Origin: Clostridia bacterium | Lineage (GTDB): Bacteria; Bacillota; Clostridia; Christensenellales; Borkfalkiaceae | Length of the DNA stretch: 37,009 bases | Assembly: GCA_029061495.1 (NCBI GenBank) | Contig: JAIDRX010000032.1 | Span: forward strand, 1-37,009 | Direction: 5' to 3' | Shown: one piece after another, positions 15,247 through 22,529 of the stretch | How the letters are laid out: every line of letters begins with the position of its first letter | How positions within the stretch are numbered: the stretch's first letter is position 1 | Translations under genes and position numbers: made by a program | The notes under the pieces: model-generated | What the model was told of the DNA's origin: nothing | The model's database searches: none | The model's input: only the letters and a program-made list of their open reading frames with translations

Positions 15247-15861
15247 ATGGCAACTATTGAAGGAAATTTAAAAAAGTGGAAGCGCGGCGAGCTTATCGGT
15301 AATATCGCGCTGTACGTCTGCGCGGCTGCCCTCGTTTACTTTATAGTCGGGTTTGCAGTCGGGCGCTCGCAACACATTCACGCGTTAGAGCTTGCGACCG
15401 AAATTTCCGCACCCGTAATTTTAGCGGCGGCGGCGTTCACGGCGGCGTTTTGCAGTCTTGTTTACGGCGGCGCGATTGACAGGGCGGTTAAAAAGTATGT
15501 TCTTCAAACCTGCGTTGAAAACGCGGCGCTTATGCACCCCGAAAGAGATTCCCTCTCCTTCTACCTCTCAATGGACGACTCGCAAATTAATTTGCAGGTA
15601 AACGGATATAAGGAAAAGATAATTTTCGACCTTTCCCCTCTCGGCAAGCTTTCGCTTACGCGCAAAGTTTCGGCTTTAATCGAGGTTGAAAACAGACTGT
15701 GCGCAACCTTCTGCCGACTGTACGAGCGCGGCGCAAGCTACAAGGATATAACCTATGCAGAGCGTTCGGGTACGCGCAGAAAATCGGGCAAAACGGTTTA
15801 CGTCATAAAGGACGGCGAACCCGATGTTAAAGCTTTTAAACAGTATCTTAAAAACAAATAA
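15247..15861 (+). CDS. Two-helix membrane protein with cytoplasmic domain
   Basis: This 204-residue protein has two membrane segments (about residues 19-40 and 55-76) followed by a soluble domain of roughly 125 residues. The end is basic (KSGKTVYVIKDGEPDVKAFKQYLKNK). It is transcribed divergently from the HNH gene and ends at a clear terminator, so it is a single-gene unit. No family is recognised and nothing marks a catalytic site. Confidence 0.75.
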   Translation: MATIEGNLKKWKRGELIGNIALYVCAAALVYFIVGFAVGRSQHIHALELATEISAPVILAAAAFTAAFCSLVYGGAIDRAVKKYVLQTCVENAALMHPERDSLSFYLSMDDSQINLQVNGYKEKIIFDLSPLGKLSLTRKVSALIEVENRLCATFCRLYERGASYKDITYAERSGTRRKSGKTVYVIKDGEPDVKAFKQYLKNK

Positions 15862-15865
15862 ATAT

Positions 15866-15901
15866 TAACCGCCTCTCGGCTTTTCCGAGGGGCGGTTAGT
15901 T
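15866..15901 (+). terminator. Terminator of the 15247 gene
   Basis: The stem AACCGCC-CTCGG/CCGAG-GGCGGTT is followed by AGTTT. It starts 5 nt past the stop codon. Confidence 0.75.
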
Positions 15902-15904
15902 TAA

Positions 15905-15938
15905 AAGCGGCGCGCCTTAAATTTAAGGTGCGCCGCTT
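15905..15938 (-). terminator. Terminator of the cyclophilin-like gene
   Basis: The stem AAGCGGCGC-CCTTAAA with its complement lies 5 nt past the - strand stop, followed by TTTTAAAC. Confidence 0.7.
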
Positions 15939-15942
15939 ATTA

Positions 15943-16884
15943 TTAATATTTGGTTATCTTAACCGATTTGATTACGAGGGGTACTCTCGTTGCCGTAAAG
16001 CTTACGGGAATGTCCTGTCCCTTTTCATTTGCAAATCTGTCTTTCTTGTCAACCGTGGTCGATACCGTCGACGAGAAGGACGTTCCGTCCGTAATGTCCT
16101 CGATATAGTCGGAAATTGCCGTAACTAAGCTATCAAGCTTGTTCTTGTTTTTTTCGTTTCTGAGTCTTGCAAAGGTGCAGTAATTCGACTCGGTATAGGA
16201 CGAGGTCGAACCCGTCTGTATAGCAAACACGCTCGTTGCGCAGTTATACTTATAGTCGTGTTCGAGAAGCTGACCGAAGCTGTTTTTAACTGCAACCTTC
16301 TGGTTTGTGTCGCCCTTGTCGTAGTAGAACATTTTCAACACGCCGTAGCTTGCGGTTACGGGGTTCTTTTCGATATTGTGGTCGTTTTTAGAGAACTCGC
16401 CGATAAGCGTGGGCAAAGCGTCCTCTGCGGAAACTATTTCGTTGCGGTTTGCGTCGTAAGAAAGGTTTTCGTAAACGGAAGCAGACAGCGCGCCCGAGTT
16501 GAACAGGTTGTAATAAGCCTCTTCTTTGTAGTTCTTTTCAAGATATTCGGATACCGTGCCGTTTGAATAAGCCGAGGCATACGTGATGGTCTCATCGGCG
16601 TTGTATGAATACGCGCCCGTAAACCAGTCGTTTGATTTATAGTCGTGTATTATCATGTTGTTGTAGAAGCCCGAGTCTGCAAGCTCGATAAAGTGCTGCA
16701 CGGTCTGCGGATACATATTTCTGTAAAGGGTGTACTCTATTTTGTAAGACGCGCCGTTGAACTCGACAGTTATTTCAGCGCGGGGGTGTTTGGTTTTTAT
16801 CGTGCACGCGGATAAAGCCGCGGTAAGCGCGACCACCACCGCGAGCGCGAGCGATATTAAAAAGCACTTAATTTTTTTTGACAT
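15943..16884 (-). CDS. Cyclophilin-like lipoprotein, active site probably degenerate
   Basis: About 313 residues. A lipoprotein signal ends in the lipobox ALSAC. A cyclophilin-type peptidyl-prolyl isomerase fold starts near YPQTVQHFIELADSGFYNNM, which matches the family's P-xTVxNFxxLxxxGxYdg. The usual FHR with its catalytic Arg is replaced by IIHDYK, so isomerase activity is doubtful. It would sit on the outer face of the membrane, perhaps as a folding or binding factor. The ORF track starts 22 codons earlier; the ATG at 16884, with AGGGA upstream, begins a proper signal peptide. Confidence 0.75.
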   Translation of the reverse strand: MSKKIKCFLISLALAVVVALTAALSACTIKTKHPRAEITVEFNGASYKIEYTLYRNMYPQTVQHFIELADSGFYNNMIIHDYKSNDWFTGAYSYNADETITYASAYSNGTVSEYLEKNYKEEAYYNLFNSGALSASVYENLSYDANRNEIVSAEDALPTLIGEFSKNDHNIEKNPVTASYGVLKMFYYDKGDTNQKVAVKNSFGQLLEHDYKYNCATSVFAIQTGSTSSYTESNYCTFARLRNEKNKNKLDSLVTAISDYIEDITDGTSFSSTVSTTVDKKDRFANEKGQDIPVSFTATRVPLVIKSVKITKY

Positions 16885-16984
16885 TGCTTGTCCCTGCCGT
16901 TTATGATTATATCTCTTATCTATTTTACTTTTTATTGTTTGTACAGTCAAGCAATTTATATCGTTTAAGCTTAAAATTTACATA

Positions 16985-17095
16985 ACGGAATTGCTTGCGG
17001 TACGTCAAGCGTTTTTATATCTTTACAGCTTATTTTTGATTATCGAAAAACGCTTGCGGTACGTCAAGCAATTTCATAACGTTACAGCTTTATTT
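16985..17095. repeat. Two copies of a short dispersed repeat
   Basis: The motif GCTTGCGGTACGTCAAGC followed by a T-rich stretch and TTACAGCTTATTTTT-like sequence occurs twice in tandem here. Related copies lie at about 18484-18560. The core is a small inverted repeat (GCTTG...CAAGC) around GTAC. The 268-nt gap between the cyclophilin gene and rplL holds nothing else except the rplL terminator. Confidence 0.65.
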
Positions 17096-17105
17096 TTAAT
17101 AATAG

Positions 17106-17140
17106 AAAAAGCCGTATCCCGAATTGGGGATACGGCTTTT
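17106..17140 (-). terminator. Terminator of rplJL
   Basis: A perfect 15-bp stem AAAAGCCGTATCCCC-type with a 5-nt loop is followed by T-rich sequence on both strands. It starts 14 nt past the rplL stop. Confidence 0.85.
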
Positions 17141-17153
17141 ATATTTTTTTAAA

Positions 17154-17534
17154 TTACTCTAAAGCTGCGGTTGCGCCTGCTGCTTTAAGGTCAGCGAGGA
17201 TCTTTTCAGCCTCTTCCTTAGCAACGTTCTCTTTAAGAACGCCACCCTTTTCAACAGCGGTTTTAGCCTCAACAAGTCCGAGACCGGTGAATGCGCGAAC
17301 GACTTTGATAACGTCGATCTTCTTAGCGCCTGCGTCTTTAAGTACGATGTTGAACTCGCTCTTCTCTTCAGCTGCTGCTGCGGGAGCTGCTGCGCCTGCT
17401 GCGGGAGCTGCCGCTACTGCTACGGGAGCTGCTGCGGATACGCCGAACTCCTCTTCAAGTGCCTTTACAAGCTCGTTAAGTTCGAGCACGGTCATAGATT
17501 TAACTTCTTCGATAAATTTCTTTACGTCTGCCAT
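17154..17534 (-). CDS. rplL: Ribosomal protein L7/L12
   Basis: L7/L12 forms the flexible ribosome stalk that recruits translation factors. The 126 residues show an N-terminal dimer domain ([17 protein letters not shown]), an Ala/Pro-rich hinge of about 25 residues, and the factor-binding C-terminal domain ([20 protein letters not shown]). AAGGAGAA precedes the ATG. It follows rplJ after 215 nt of non-coding leader. Confidence 0.97.
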   Translation of the reverse strand: MADVKKFIEEVKSMTVLELNELVKALEEEFGVSAAAPVAVAAAPAAGAAAPAAAAEEKSEFNIVLKDAGAKKIDVIKVVRAFTGLGLVEAKTAVEKGGVLKENVAKEEAEKILADLKAAGATAALE

Positions 17535-17680
17535 TTTTTTATTCTCCTTAAATTGTTTTTATATTTTTGTTTTTATTGTGCGTGTTTTCGGGCGCGCCCG
17601 CCCGCTTCAGATTTTATTTAATATTTGTTAAACTGCGTAGATACAAGCAAGACAAGGCGTGCGCGGCTTTGTTGCAGGGC

Positions 17681-17698
17681 GCGTACACGGAAGTACGC
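17681..17698 (-). promoter_or_regulatory. Hairpin in the rplJ-rplL spacer
   Basis: GCGTAC/GTACGC with a 6-nt loop lies in the 215-nt spacer. It may set the ratio of L7/L12 to L10. No promoter of good quality is obvious here. Confidence 0.4.
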
Positions 17699-17749
17699 AA
17701 CCAAAACAAAACGTAAGCACAACGAAGTATTGCGAAGTATATGCGCGGG

Positions 17750-18286
17750 TTACGCCTTTTTCTGCGCTACTGCGTTCAATACGCGTACGACACCTGCAAC
17801 GAGGTTATTAAGCACTCCGACGAAGTTGGACATAGGCGCCTGCATAGAGCCGAGCATCTTTGCAACCAACTCTTCCTTTGAAGGCATTGTTGCAAGCGCT
17901 TTTGCTCCGTTTTTGTCAACGTAAGCGTTGTCAACGTAAGCACTCTTTAAAACGATTTTGTCCTCATAGGTCTTTGCCGCTTCAACCATAAGCTTTGCCG
18001 CGCCCGTTTCGTCCGCGCCGAAGGTTATAGCCGTAGGGCCGTTGAGGTCGTTATCGAAGTCCTTGCAGCCTAAATCGTTGAAGGCCTTTCTTACTAAGGT
18101 GTTTTTGTATACCTTGTACTCGCAGTTTGCCTGCTTGCATTTGCTTCTGAGTTCGGAAACTTCGGCAACGGTAAGACTTTTGTAGTCAACCAAAACTACC
18201 GACTTAGCCGCTTTGATTTTTTCGGTTATCTCCTGAACGACTACCTTTTTAGCTTCAAAATTAGCCGACTTTCTCTCTTCTGACAA
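17750..18286 (-). CDS. rplJ: Ribosomal protein L10
   Basis: L10 anchors L7/L12 dimers to 23S rRNA. The 178 residues have the conserved N-terminal domain (VLVDYKSLTVAEVSELR, then YKVYKNTLVRKAF) and a C-terminal helix for L12 binding. Translation starts at a TTG, with GGAGG 7 nt upstream. It has its own promoter and an autoregulatory leader, needed here because array C separates it from rplA. Confidence 0.96.
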   Translation of the reverse strand: MSEERKSANFEAKKVVVQEITEKIKAAKSVVLVDYKSLTVAEVSELRSKCKQANCEYKVYKNTLVRKAFNDLGCKDFDNDLNGPTAITFGADETGAAKLMVEAAKTYEDKIVLKSAYVDNAYVDKNGAKALATMPSKEELVAKMLGSMQAPMSNFVGVLNNLVAGVVRVLNAVAQKKA

Positions 18287-18450
18287 TGTATACCTCCTTT
18301 CCGCATATCCGCGGTAATTAAAAATTCCCTGCGACCCAAAGGGCGACAGGGAAAAACCAACGTAATAAAATAAAAACGTTTATCCTGCACCTGAGCGGGA
18401 AATTAAGTCTTGCGACGCCCGCCGTCTTGGGTTGCAAATATGTTTTACGG
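18287..18450 (-). promoter_or_regulatory. L10 leader with attenuator hairpin
   Basis: The 5' leader of rplJ contains GACGGCGGGCGTCGCAAGAC-type sequence and, near its end, the stem CCCTG...CAGGG (18327-18351) followed by AATTTTT. This fits the known Firmicutes L10 leader, where L10-L12 binding causes termination. The assignment is by position and shape, not by a covariance search. Confidence 0.7.
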
Positions 18451-18455
18451 ATAAG

Positions 18456-18484
18456 ATTATAAGTTAAGTAAAGTACTTTGTCAA
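18456..18484 (-). promoter_or_regulatory. Consensus promoter of rplJL
   Basis: The - strand reads TTGACA, 17 nt, TATAAT, a perfect match. Confidence 0.9.
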
Positions 18485-18560
18485 GCGTTTTTAACACGTT
18501 GCGGCTTATTTTTAGTAATCAAAAAACGCTTGCGGTACGTCAACCATTTTTATGCAGTTA
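18484..18560. repeat. Further copies of the CGGTACGTCAA dispersed repeat
   Basis: AACGCTTGCGGTACGTCAA with flanking T-rich sequence matches the copies at 16985-17095. One copy abuts the -35 of the rplJ promoter. Confidence 0.55.
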
Positions 18561-18581
18561 ATAATAAATTTTTATGAGCTG

Positions 18582-18608
18582 CGCCCCGCGCCGAAAAGCG
18601 CGGGGCGT
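18582..18608. terminator. Hairpin after array C
   Basis: The stem CGCCCCGCGC/GCGCGGGGCG with a short loop. The T-run expected for a - strand terminator lies before it, next to the array-terminal element, so the two may act together. Confidence 0.55.
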
Positions 18609-18616
18609 TTAAAAAA

Positions 18617-18814
18617 AATTGCCCAACCCCCTGCCACAGGAAATGAACCGTAAACCAAGTTTAATTGCTTGCGTTACGCCATGGTCGGACACCGTTCGCC
18701 TCCCTTAAAAAGCGGAAGGACAGGATAAAAGACCCTTCAACTCAAATCAACAGTTCGGTTGTGAATCACAAACCGAATACGGGAAACCACCGCCAATTTT
18801 TTTGCGGGTGAGCG
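18617..18814 (-). ncRNA. Array-terminal structured element, copy C
   Basis: P1 pairs TTCGGTT with AACCGAA. P2 pairs CCTTCC with GGGAGG. P3 pairs GTCCGACC with GGTTGGGC (18683-18690 and 18621-18628), where two G-U pairs replace Watson-Crick pairs of copy A. P4 keeps CGTAA/TTACG, the CG/GT internal loop and CAAG/CTTG. A T8 run follows P3 immediately, so P3 could terminate transcription. C6 reads in frame into this tail as LAVVSRIRFVIHNRTVDLS. Confidence 0.6.
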
Positions 18815-18931
18815 AAGCGCAGGCCGCACCGCTAAAAGAATACCGGGGAGTGCACCAAACTCAGTACCGATACCGCACAGGTAGTCCACACACTTCGCAT
18901 TGTTGTACCAGCCGGAACGCAGCCAAGCAAA
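18815..18931 (-). other. Cassette C6 (last of array C)
   Basis: 39 codons, FAWLRS to AVRPAL. Core GWYNNAKCVDYLCGIGTEFG. Its frame continues into the terminal element. Confidence 0.68.
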
Positions 18932-19005
18932 TAAAGCCTTTTACCCTTTAATTAATTATACCGCAAAATATAAGGTTATGCAAACCTGTTTGGCGGGGTA
19001 GGTAC

Positions 19006-19122
19006 AAGCGCAGGCCGCACCGCTAAGAGAAACGAGTTTACGGTATCATAATCAGCACCTGATCCGGATATATAATACCCATTTTGAGCATCGCCCATCT
19101 TGCCGGTACGCAGCCAAGTAAA
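19006..19122 (-). other. Cassette C5
   Basis: 39 codons, FTWLRT to AVRPAL. Core GKMGDAQNGYYISGSGADYD. Confidence 0.68.
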
Positions 19123-19196
19123 TTAAGTCCTTTACCCTTTAATTAATTATACTGCAAAATATAAGGTTATGCAAACCTGTTTGGCGGGTTAAGTAC

Positions 19197-19313
19197 AAGC
19201 GCAGGCCGCACCGCTAAGAGTCGCGAGTTGTAAGTGCTCCATGAGCCACCCGTCCCTGACAAGTAATCAAGATCATGTGCAAGGCTATTAAGACCGGAAC
19301 GCAGCCAAGCAAT
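19197..19313 (-). other. Cassette C4
   Basis: 39 codons, IAWLRS to AVRPAL. Core GLNSLAHDLDYLSGTGGSWS. Confidence 0.68.
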
Positions 19314-19389
19314 ATTAAGTCCTTCACCCTTTAATTAATTATACCGCAAAATATAAGGTTTTGCAAAACTCTTTGGCGGGGCAAAAGTA

Positions 19390-19512
19390 AAGCGCAGGCC
19401 GCACCGCTAAAAGTCGCGATGTATATGCATTCCACGCGTCTCCGTTACTCGAAATATAATGTGCACCGTATGCAACTTTGCCATTACTAAAGCCGGAACG
19501 CAGCCAAGCAAA
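19390..19512 (-). other. Cassette C3
   Basis: 41 codons, two codons longer by an in-frame insertion. FAWLRS to AVRPAL. Core GFSNGKVAYGAHYISSNGDA. Confidence 0.68.
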
Positions 19513-19585
19513 TTAAGCCTTTTACCCTTTAATTAACTATACCGCAAAATATGAGGTTTGTAAACCTGTTTGGCGGGGTAAGTAC

Positions 19586-19702
19586 AAGCGCAGGCCGCAC
19601 CGCTAACTGACGCGATGTATAAGCATCACTATTACTGCCTGACACCGATAGGTAACTAGCGCTACACGCATCACCACGACTGCCGGTACGCAGCCAAGCA
19701 AT
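19586..19702 (-). other. Cassette C2
   Basis: 39 codons, IAWLRT to AVRPAL. Core GSRGDACSASYLSVSGSNSD. Confidence 0.68.
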
Positions 19703-19780
19703 ATTAAGTCCTTTACCCTTTAAATTAATTATACCGCAAAATATGAGGTTTTGCAAACCTGTTTGGCAGTGGTAAAAGTA

Positions 19781-19897
19781 AAGCGCAGACCGCACCGCAT
19801 AAGGACGGTCTACATAGGTATGGTTACCACCGCCCGTCCCTGTCAAATAACCGGAGCCATTAGCCACGCTATCATAGCCGGAACGCAGCCAAGCTAA
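19781..19897 (-). other. Cassette C1 (first of array C)
   Basis: 39 codons, LAWLRS to AVRSAL (Pro to Ser). Core GYDSVANGSGYLTGTGGGNH. Confidence 0.68.
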
Positions 19898-19921
19898 TTT
19901 AAGTCTTTTACCCTTTACAAA

Positions 19922-19950
19922 AGCATAGCATAATTTTGCGTAAATGACAA
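19922..19950 (-). promoter_or_regulatory. Promoter leading array C
   Basis: The - strand reads TTGTCA, 17 nt, TATGCT, placed just after the rplA terminator. Confidence 0.6.
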
Positions 19951-19957
19951 TAACTTA

Positions 19958-19993
19958 AAAACCGCCCCTGCGCTTAAAGCGCGGGGGCGGTTA
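19958..19993 (-). terminator. Terminator of rplA
   Basis: The stem AACCGCCCC-GCGC with its complement and a TTTTTAAG tail on the - strand, 11 nt past the rplA stop. It cuts rplKA off from array C and rplJL. Confidence 0.85.
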
Positions 19994-20004
19994 AATTTTT
20001 TTTG

Positions 20005-20694
20005 TTAACCCTTATTATAAGTAATTTTAACGCCGGGGCCCATCGTAGCGGTGAGCGTTACACTCTTGATGTATTGACCCTTAGCGGTTGCGGGCTTAGC
20101 CTTAACTATAGCGTCCATAAGCGCGTTGAAGTTTTCGGCAATCTTTTCGGTTCCGAAAGATTTTTTGCCGATGGGGCAGTGAATGATAGCCGTTTTATCC
20201 AAACGGTACTCAACCTTACCTGCCTTAACTTCCTGAACTGCCTTAGCAACGTCCATGGTAACGGTACCCGACTTGGGGTTGGGCATTAAGCCCTTAGGTC
20301 CGAGAACACGACCGATACGTCCTACGACGCCCATCATGTCGGGGGTGGTAATCATAACGTCGAAGTCGAACCAGTTATCCTTCTGGATTCTCTGAATCAT
20401 TTCTTCTGCGCCGACGTAATCTGCGCCTGCCGCCGTAGCCGCGTCAGCCTTGTCGCCCTTTGCAACGACGAGGACCTTCTTCTGCTTACCTGTTCCGTTA
20501 GGAAGGACAAGCACGCCGCGGACCTGCTGGTCAGCCTGTCTGGGGTCTACGCCCAAGCGAACGTGAAGTTCGATAGTTTCGTCAAATTTAGCTTTTGCCG
20601 TATCGAGTACGATTTTTACGCCCTCATTGAGTTCGTAAGACTTTGAACGGTCGTAGGATTTAATGCTTTCTGCGTATTTCTTAGCAAGTTTCAT
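20005..20694 (-). CDS. rplA: Ribosomal protein L1
   Basis: L1 forms the mobile stalk at the ribosomal E site and in many bacteria represses its own operon. The 229 residues include the signature [21 protein letters not shown] and the RNA-binding domain I ([20 protein letters not shown]). GGAGGAG lies in the rplK end and the start is 3 nt past the rplK stop. Unusually, the gene ends at a strong terminator followed by array C rather than leading to rplJ. Confidence 0.97.
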   Translation of the reverse strand: MKLAKKYAESIKSYDRSKSYELNEGVKIVLDTAKAKFDETIELHVRLGVDPRQADQQVRGVLVLPNGTGKQKKVLVVAKGDKADAATAAGADYVGAEEMIQRIQKDNWFDFDVMITTPDMMGVVGRIGRVLGPKGLMPNPKSGTVTMDVAKAVQEVKAGKVEYRLDKTAIIHCPIGKKSFGTEKIAENFNALMDAIVKAKPATAKGQYIKSVTLTATMGPGVKITYNKG

Positions 20695-20697
20695 TTT

Positions 20698-21123
20698 TTA
20701 CTCCTCCACCGTTACGCCCATCGAGCGGGCGGTACCCTTAACCATGCTCTTAGCTGCCTCTAAGTCGGTGCAGTTTAAATCGGGCATTTTGGTCTTGGCA
20801 ATTTCTTCAACCTGAGCCTTGGTAAGCTTGCCCACTTTATCCCTGTTGGGGCGTGCGCTTGCAGTCTCCAAACCTAACGCCTTTTTAATAAGTACGGGCG
20901 TGGGGGGAGTTTTCAGCTCGAACGTGAAGCTTCTGTCCTGATAGATGGTTACAACGCAGGGAATGATAAGTCCTGCCTGGTGAGCCGTCTTTGCGTTGAA
21001 TTCCTTGGTAAAGCCGGGTATGTTGATACCGTGGGGGCCGAGCGTAGAACCTACGGGGGGCGCGGGGGTTGCTTTACCGGCGGGAAGTTGCAGTTTTACA
21101 ACCGCAGTAATCTTTTTTGCCAT
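20698..21123 (-). CDS. rplK: Ribosomal protein L11
   Basis: L11 binds the GTPase centre of 23S rRNA. The 141 residues show the conserved Pro-rich N-terminal domain ([25 protein letters not shown]) and the C-terminal rRNA-binding domain ending in [22 protein letters not shown] lies upstream of the ATG. It is followed directly by rplA. Confidence 0.97.
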   Translation of the reverse strand: MAKKITAVVKLQLPAGKATPAPPVGSTLGPHGINIPGFTKEFNAKTAHQAGLIIPCVVTIYQDRSFTFELKTPPTPVLIKKALGLETASARPNRDKVGKLTKAQVEEIAKTKMPDLNCTDLEAAKSMVKGTARSMGVTVEE

Positions 21124-21192
21124 AAAAAATTTACCTCCGTGGTGGTTATAGCGAATATACCATTAGAAAGATTTAATATATTCTCCCACCTG

Positions 21193-21210
21193 ACCGTCCT
21201 CGCGGACGGT
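21193..21210 (-). promoter_or_regulatory. Hairpin in the rplKA leader
   Basis: ACCGTCC/GGACGGT with loop GCGA, followed on the - strand by CAGGTGGGAG. The 111-nt nusG-rplK gap is where L1 autoregulation often acts; a link is inferred from position only. Confidence 0.45.
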
Positions 21211-21234
21211 ATATAACGCGGCATTAAAGCCGAA

Positions 21235-21768
21235 TTACTGTTGAACTTTTCTTATCTGAATATACTCCACTTCTACGTCGGTATTTCTGCCGAACATCTG
21301 AATGTTGAGCTTTGCCTTCTGGGCAAGGTCGTTCAGCTCGGTAACCGTACCTTCAAATCCTTCCAAGGGACCGGACTCAACGCAGACTGTATCGCCGACG
21401 GCGAAGTCCGCCTCGATAGGAGCTTCTTCAAGGCGCATTTTTCTGATCTCCGCTTCCTTCAAAGGAATGGGTCTGCCCTGAGGACCTACAAAGCCCGTAA
21501 CTCCCCTCGTGTTGGTTATCCAGTACCAAAGCTGGTTGGAGTAAATCATTTTTATAAACACGTAGCAAGGCAACAGCTTGCGCTCTACTATCTTGCGCTT
21601 GCCGTTCTTCTCTTCGATAGTCTGTTCCATAGGAATTTTGACGTCGAAAATCATGCCTTGTAAATTGTTATTTTCAATAAGCCTTTCAAGGTTGTCCTTC
21701 ACCATAGACTCGTAACCGGCGTAAGTGTGAAGGATATACCAGCAGGGCGTAGTAGTAACGTCTACCAT
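21235..21768 (-). CDS. nusG: Transcription termination/antitermination factor NusG
   Basis: NusG binds RNA polymerase and couples it to the ribosome or Rho. The 177 residues hold the NGN domain (WYILHTYAGYESMVKDNLER, then PCYVFIKM and NTRGVTGFVG) and the C-terminal KOW domain (VGDTVCVESGPLEGFEGTV). GGAG within the secE end serves as ribosome site. Confidence 0.97.
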   Translation of the reverse strand: MVDVTTTPCWYILHTYAGYESMVKDNLERLIENNNLQGMIFDVKIPMEQTIEEKNGKRKIVERKLLPCYVFIKMIYSNQLWYWITNTRGVTGFVGPQGRPIPLKEAEIRKMRLEEAPIEADFAVGDTVCVESGPLEGFEGTVTELNDLAQKAKLNIQMFGRNTDVEVEYIQIRKVQQ

Positions 21769-21771
21769 AAA

Positions 21772-22017
21772 TTAATTTTCTCCAATACCCTTTATGCTGG
21801 TGATAACTTTTAAAAGCTCGTTAAGTCCGTAGTTAATTGCCGTAACTATTACGGTAAAGGTTACAACGACTACCAGAACTACGCAGGTAGCCTTTACAAC
21901 CTTGGGGAACGACGGCCAGGTAACCCTTTTCAGCTCGGAAAAGGTTTCCTTAAGCTTTCTGCCCATTCTCACGAAGATATTGGGCTTTTTAACCTTGTTA
22001 TCGTTTTTCTGTGCCAT
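21772..22017 (-). CDS. secE: Preprotein translocase subunit SecE
   Basis: SecE clamps SecY in the membrane. The 81 residues have the family pattern: a Lys-rich amphipathic stretch (KLKETFSELKRVTWPSFPKVVKAT) followed by one membrane helix. It starts on the stop codon of rpmG (TAATG) and is followed 3 nt later by nusG. Confidence 0.96.
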   Translation of the reverse strand: MAQKNDNKVKKPNIFVRMGRKLKETFSELKRVTWPSFPKVVKATCVVLVVVVTFTVIVTAINYGLNELLKVITSIKGIGEN

Positions 22018-22178
22018 TACTTCGTTTCCTTATGCTCGGTATGCTTTTTGCAGAAAGGGCAGTACTTACTGATAGTAAGCCTGTCGGGATCGTTACGCTT
22101 GTTTTTATAGCTGTCGTAATTTCTGTGCTTGCATTCGGTGCACTCGAAAGTAATTTTAGCCCTTGTTGACGCTTTCAT
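22017..22178 (-). CDS. rpmG: Ribosomal protein L33
   Basis: This gene is too short for the ORF track. It encodes 53 residues, [20 protein letters not shown] at the N-terminus, then [20 protein letters not shown] and [12 protein letters not shown]. It is a zinc-binding (four-Cys) form with CxxC and CPFC. It sits before secE, the normal place in Bacillota. A GGAG site lies 10 nt upstream. Confidence 0.95.
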   Translation of the reverse strand: MKASTRAKITFECTECKHRNYDSYKNKRNDPDRLTISKYCPFCKKHTEHKETK

Positions 22179-22231
22179 TTTGGAAAACTCCGTACAAAAA
22201 AATTACACCCCCCAAATCGGGATGTATAAGA

Positions 22232-22260
22232 ATATTACCATATAAAATAGTGTGTGTCAA
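22232..22260 (-). promoter_or_regulatory. Promoter of rpmG-secE-nusG-rplKA
   Basis: The - strand reads TTGACA, 17 nt, TAATAT. Confidence 0.8.
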
Positions 22261-22308
22261 CTTATTTTGCCTTTATGGCTAAATTTTTTTGACTTATCCA
22301 CAAAAGAA

Positions 22309-22342
22309 TTTACCCCCTCCGCTTTATTACCGAGGGGGTAAA
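22309..22342 (-). terminator. Terminator of the feo operon
   Basis: The stem TTTACCCCCTC/GAGGGGGTAAA, about 29 nt past the last feo gene. Confidence 0.75.
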
Positions 22343-22370
22343 AACGTATTAAAATCAGGAGAGATTTTTA

Positions 22371-22529
22371 TTATTTTTTAGTATCGCACTTGTCGCAGTG
22401 CGGACAGGTTTTGCAGCCGCAGTCGCAACAACCGCCCTTCTTTTTTATCTTTCTGTAAATAAGCACCGCGGCAACCGCAAGCACCGCAACCGATACTATT
22501 ACTATTACGGCAATATCTACACCGTTCAT
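22371..22529 (-). CDS. FeoB-associated Cys-rich membrane protein
   Basis: 52 residues: one membrane helix (about residues 5-25), a Lys-rich turn, then a Cys-rich tail CCDCGCKTCPHCDKC with seven Cys. Such proteins are common directly after feoB and probably help metal handling at the transporter (family knowledge). The ATG overlaps the feoB stop as ATGA. The much longer ORF listed at 22371-22817 is an upstream extension within feoB and is not the gene. Confidence 0.88.
   Translation of the reverse strand: MNGVDIAVIVIVSVAVLAVAAVLIYRKIKKKGGCCDCGCKTCPHCDKCDTKK

Larger units (their letters stand above)
18815..19912 (-). repeat. Array C: six WLRS...VRPAL cassettes inside the ribosomal block
   Basis: Six cassettes with periods of 191, 191, 193, 196 and 195 bp on the - strand. 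Spacers share CGCCAAACAGGTTTGCA-like sequence, a TTTGCA-N18-TATAAT promoter and TAATTAAAGGGTAAAAG. C1 reads into C2 in one frame, but later spacers have stops. It occupies the rplA-rplJ interval, which is normally short. No other gene lies between 18287 and 20004. Confidence 0.85.

Noticed and set aside
19529-19867. 112-aa ORF in array C as a protein gene
   Set aside because: It only spans C1 and C2 by chance of frame; its ATG lies inside a variable core, and no ribosome site precedes it.
7138-19897. Complete diversity-generating retroelement
   Set aside because: No reverse transcriptase, accessory protein or template repeat is visible, and differences between cassettes are not limited to adenine positions.
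7085-19950. Integron-type cassette array
   Set aside because: No integrase, no attC-like sites with the usual core, and cassettes lack complete genes.
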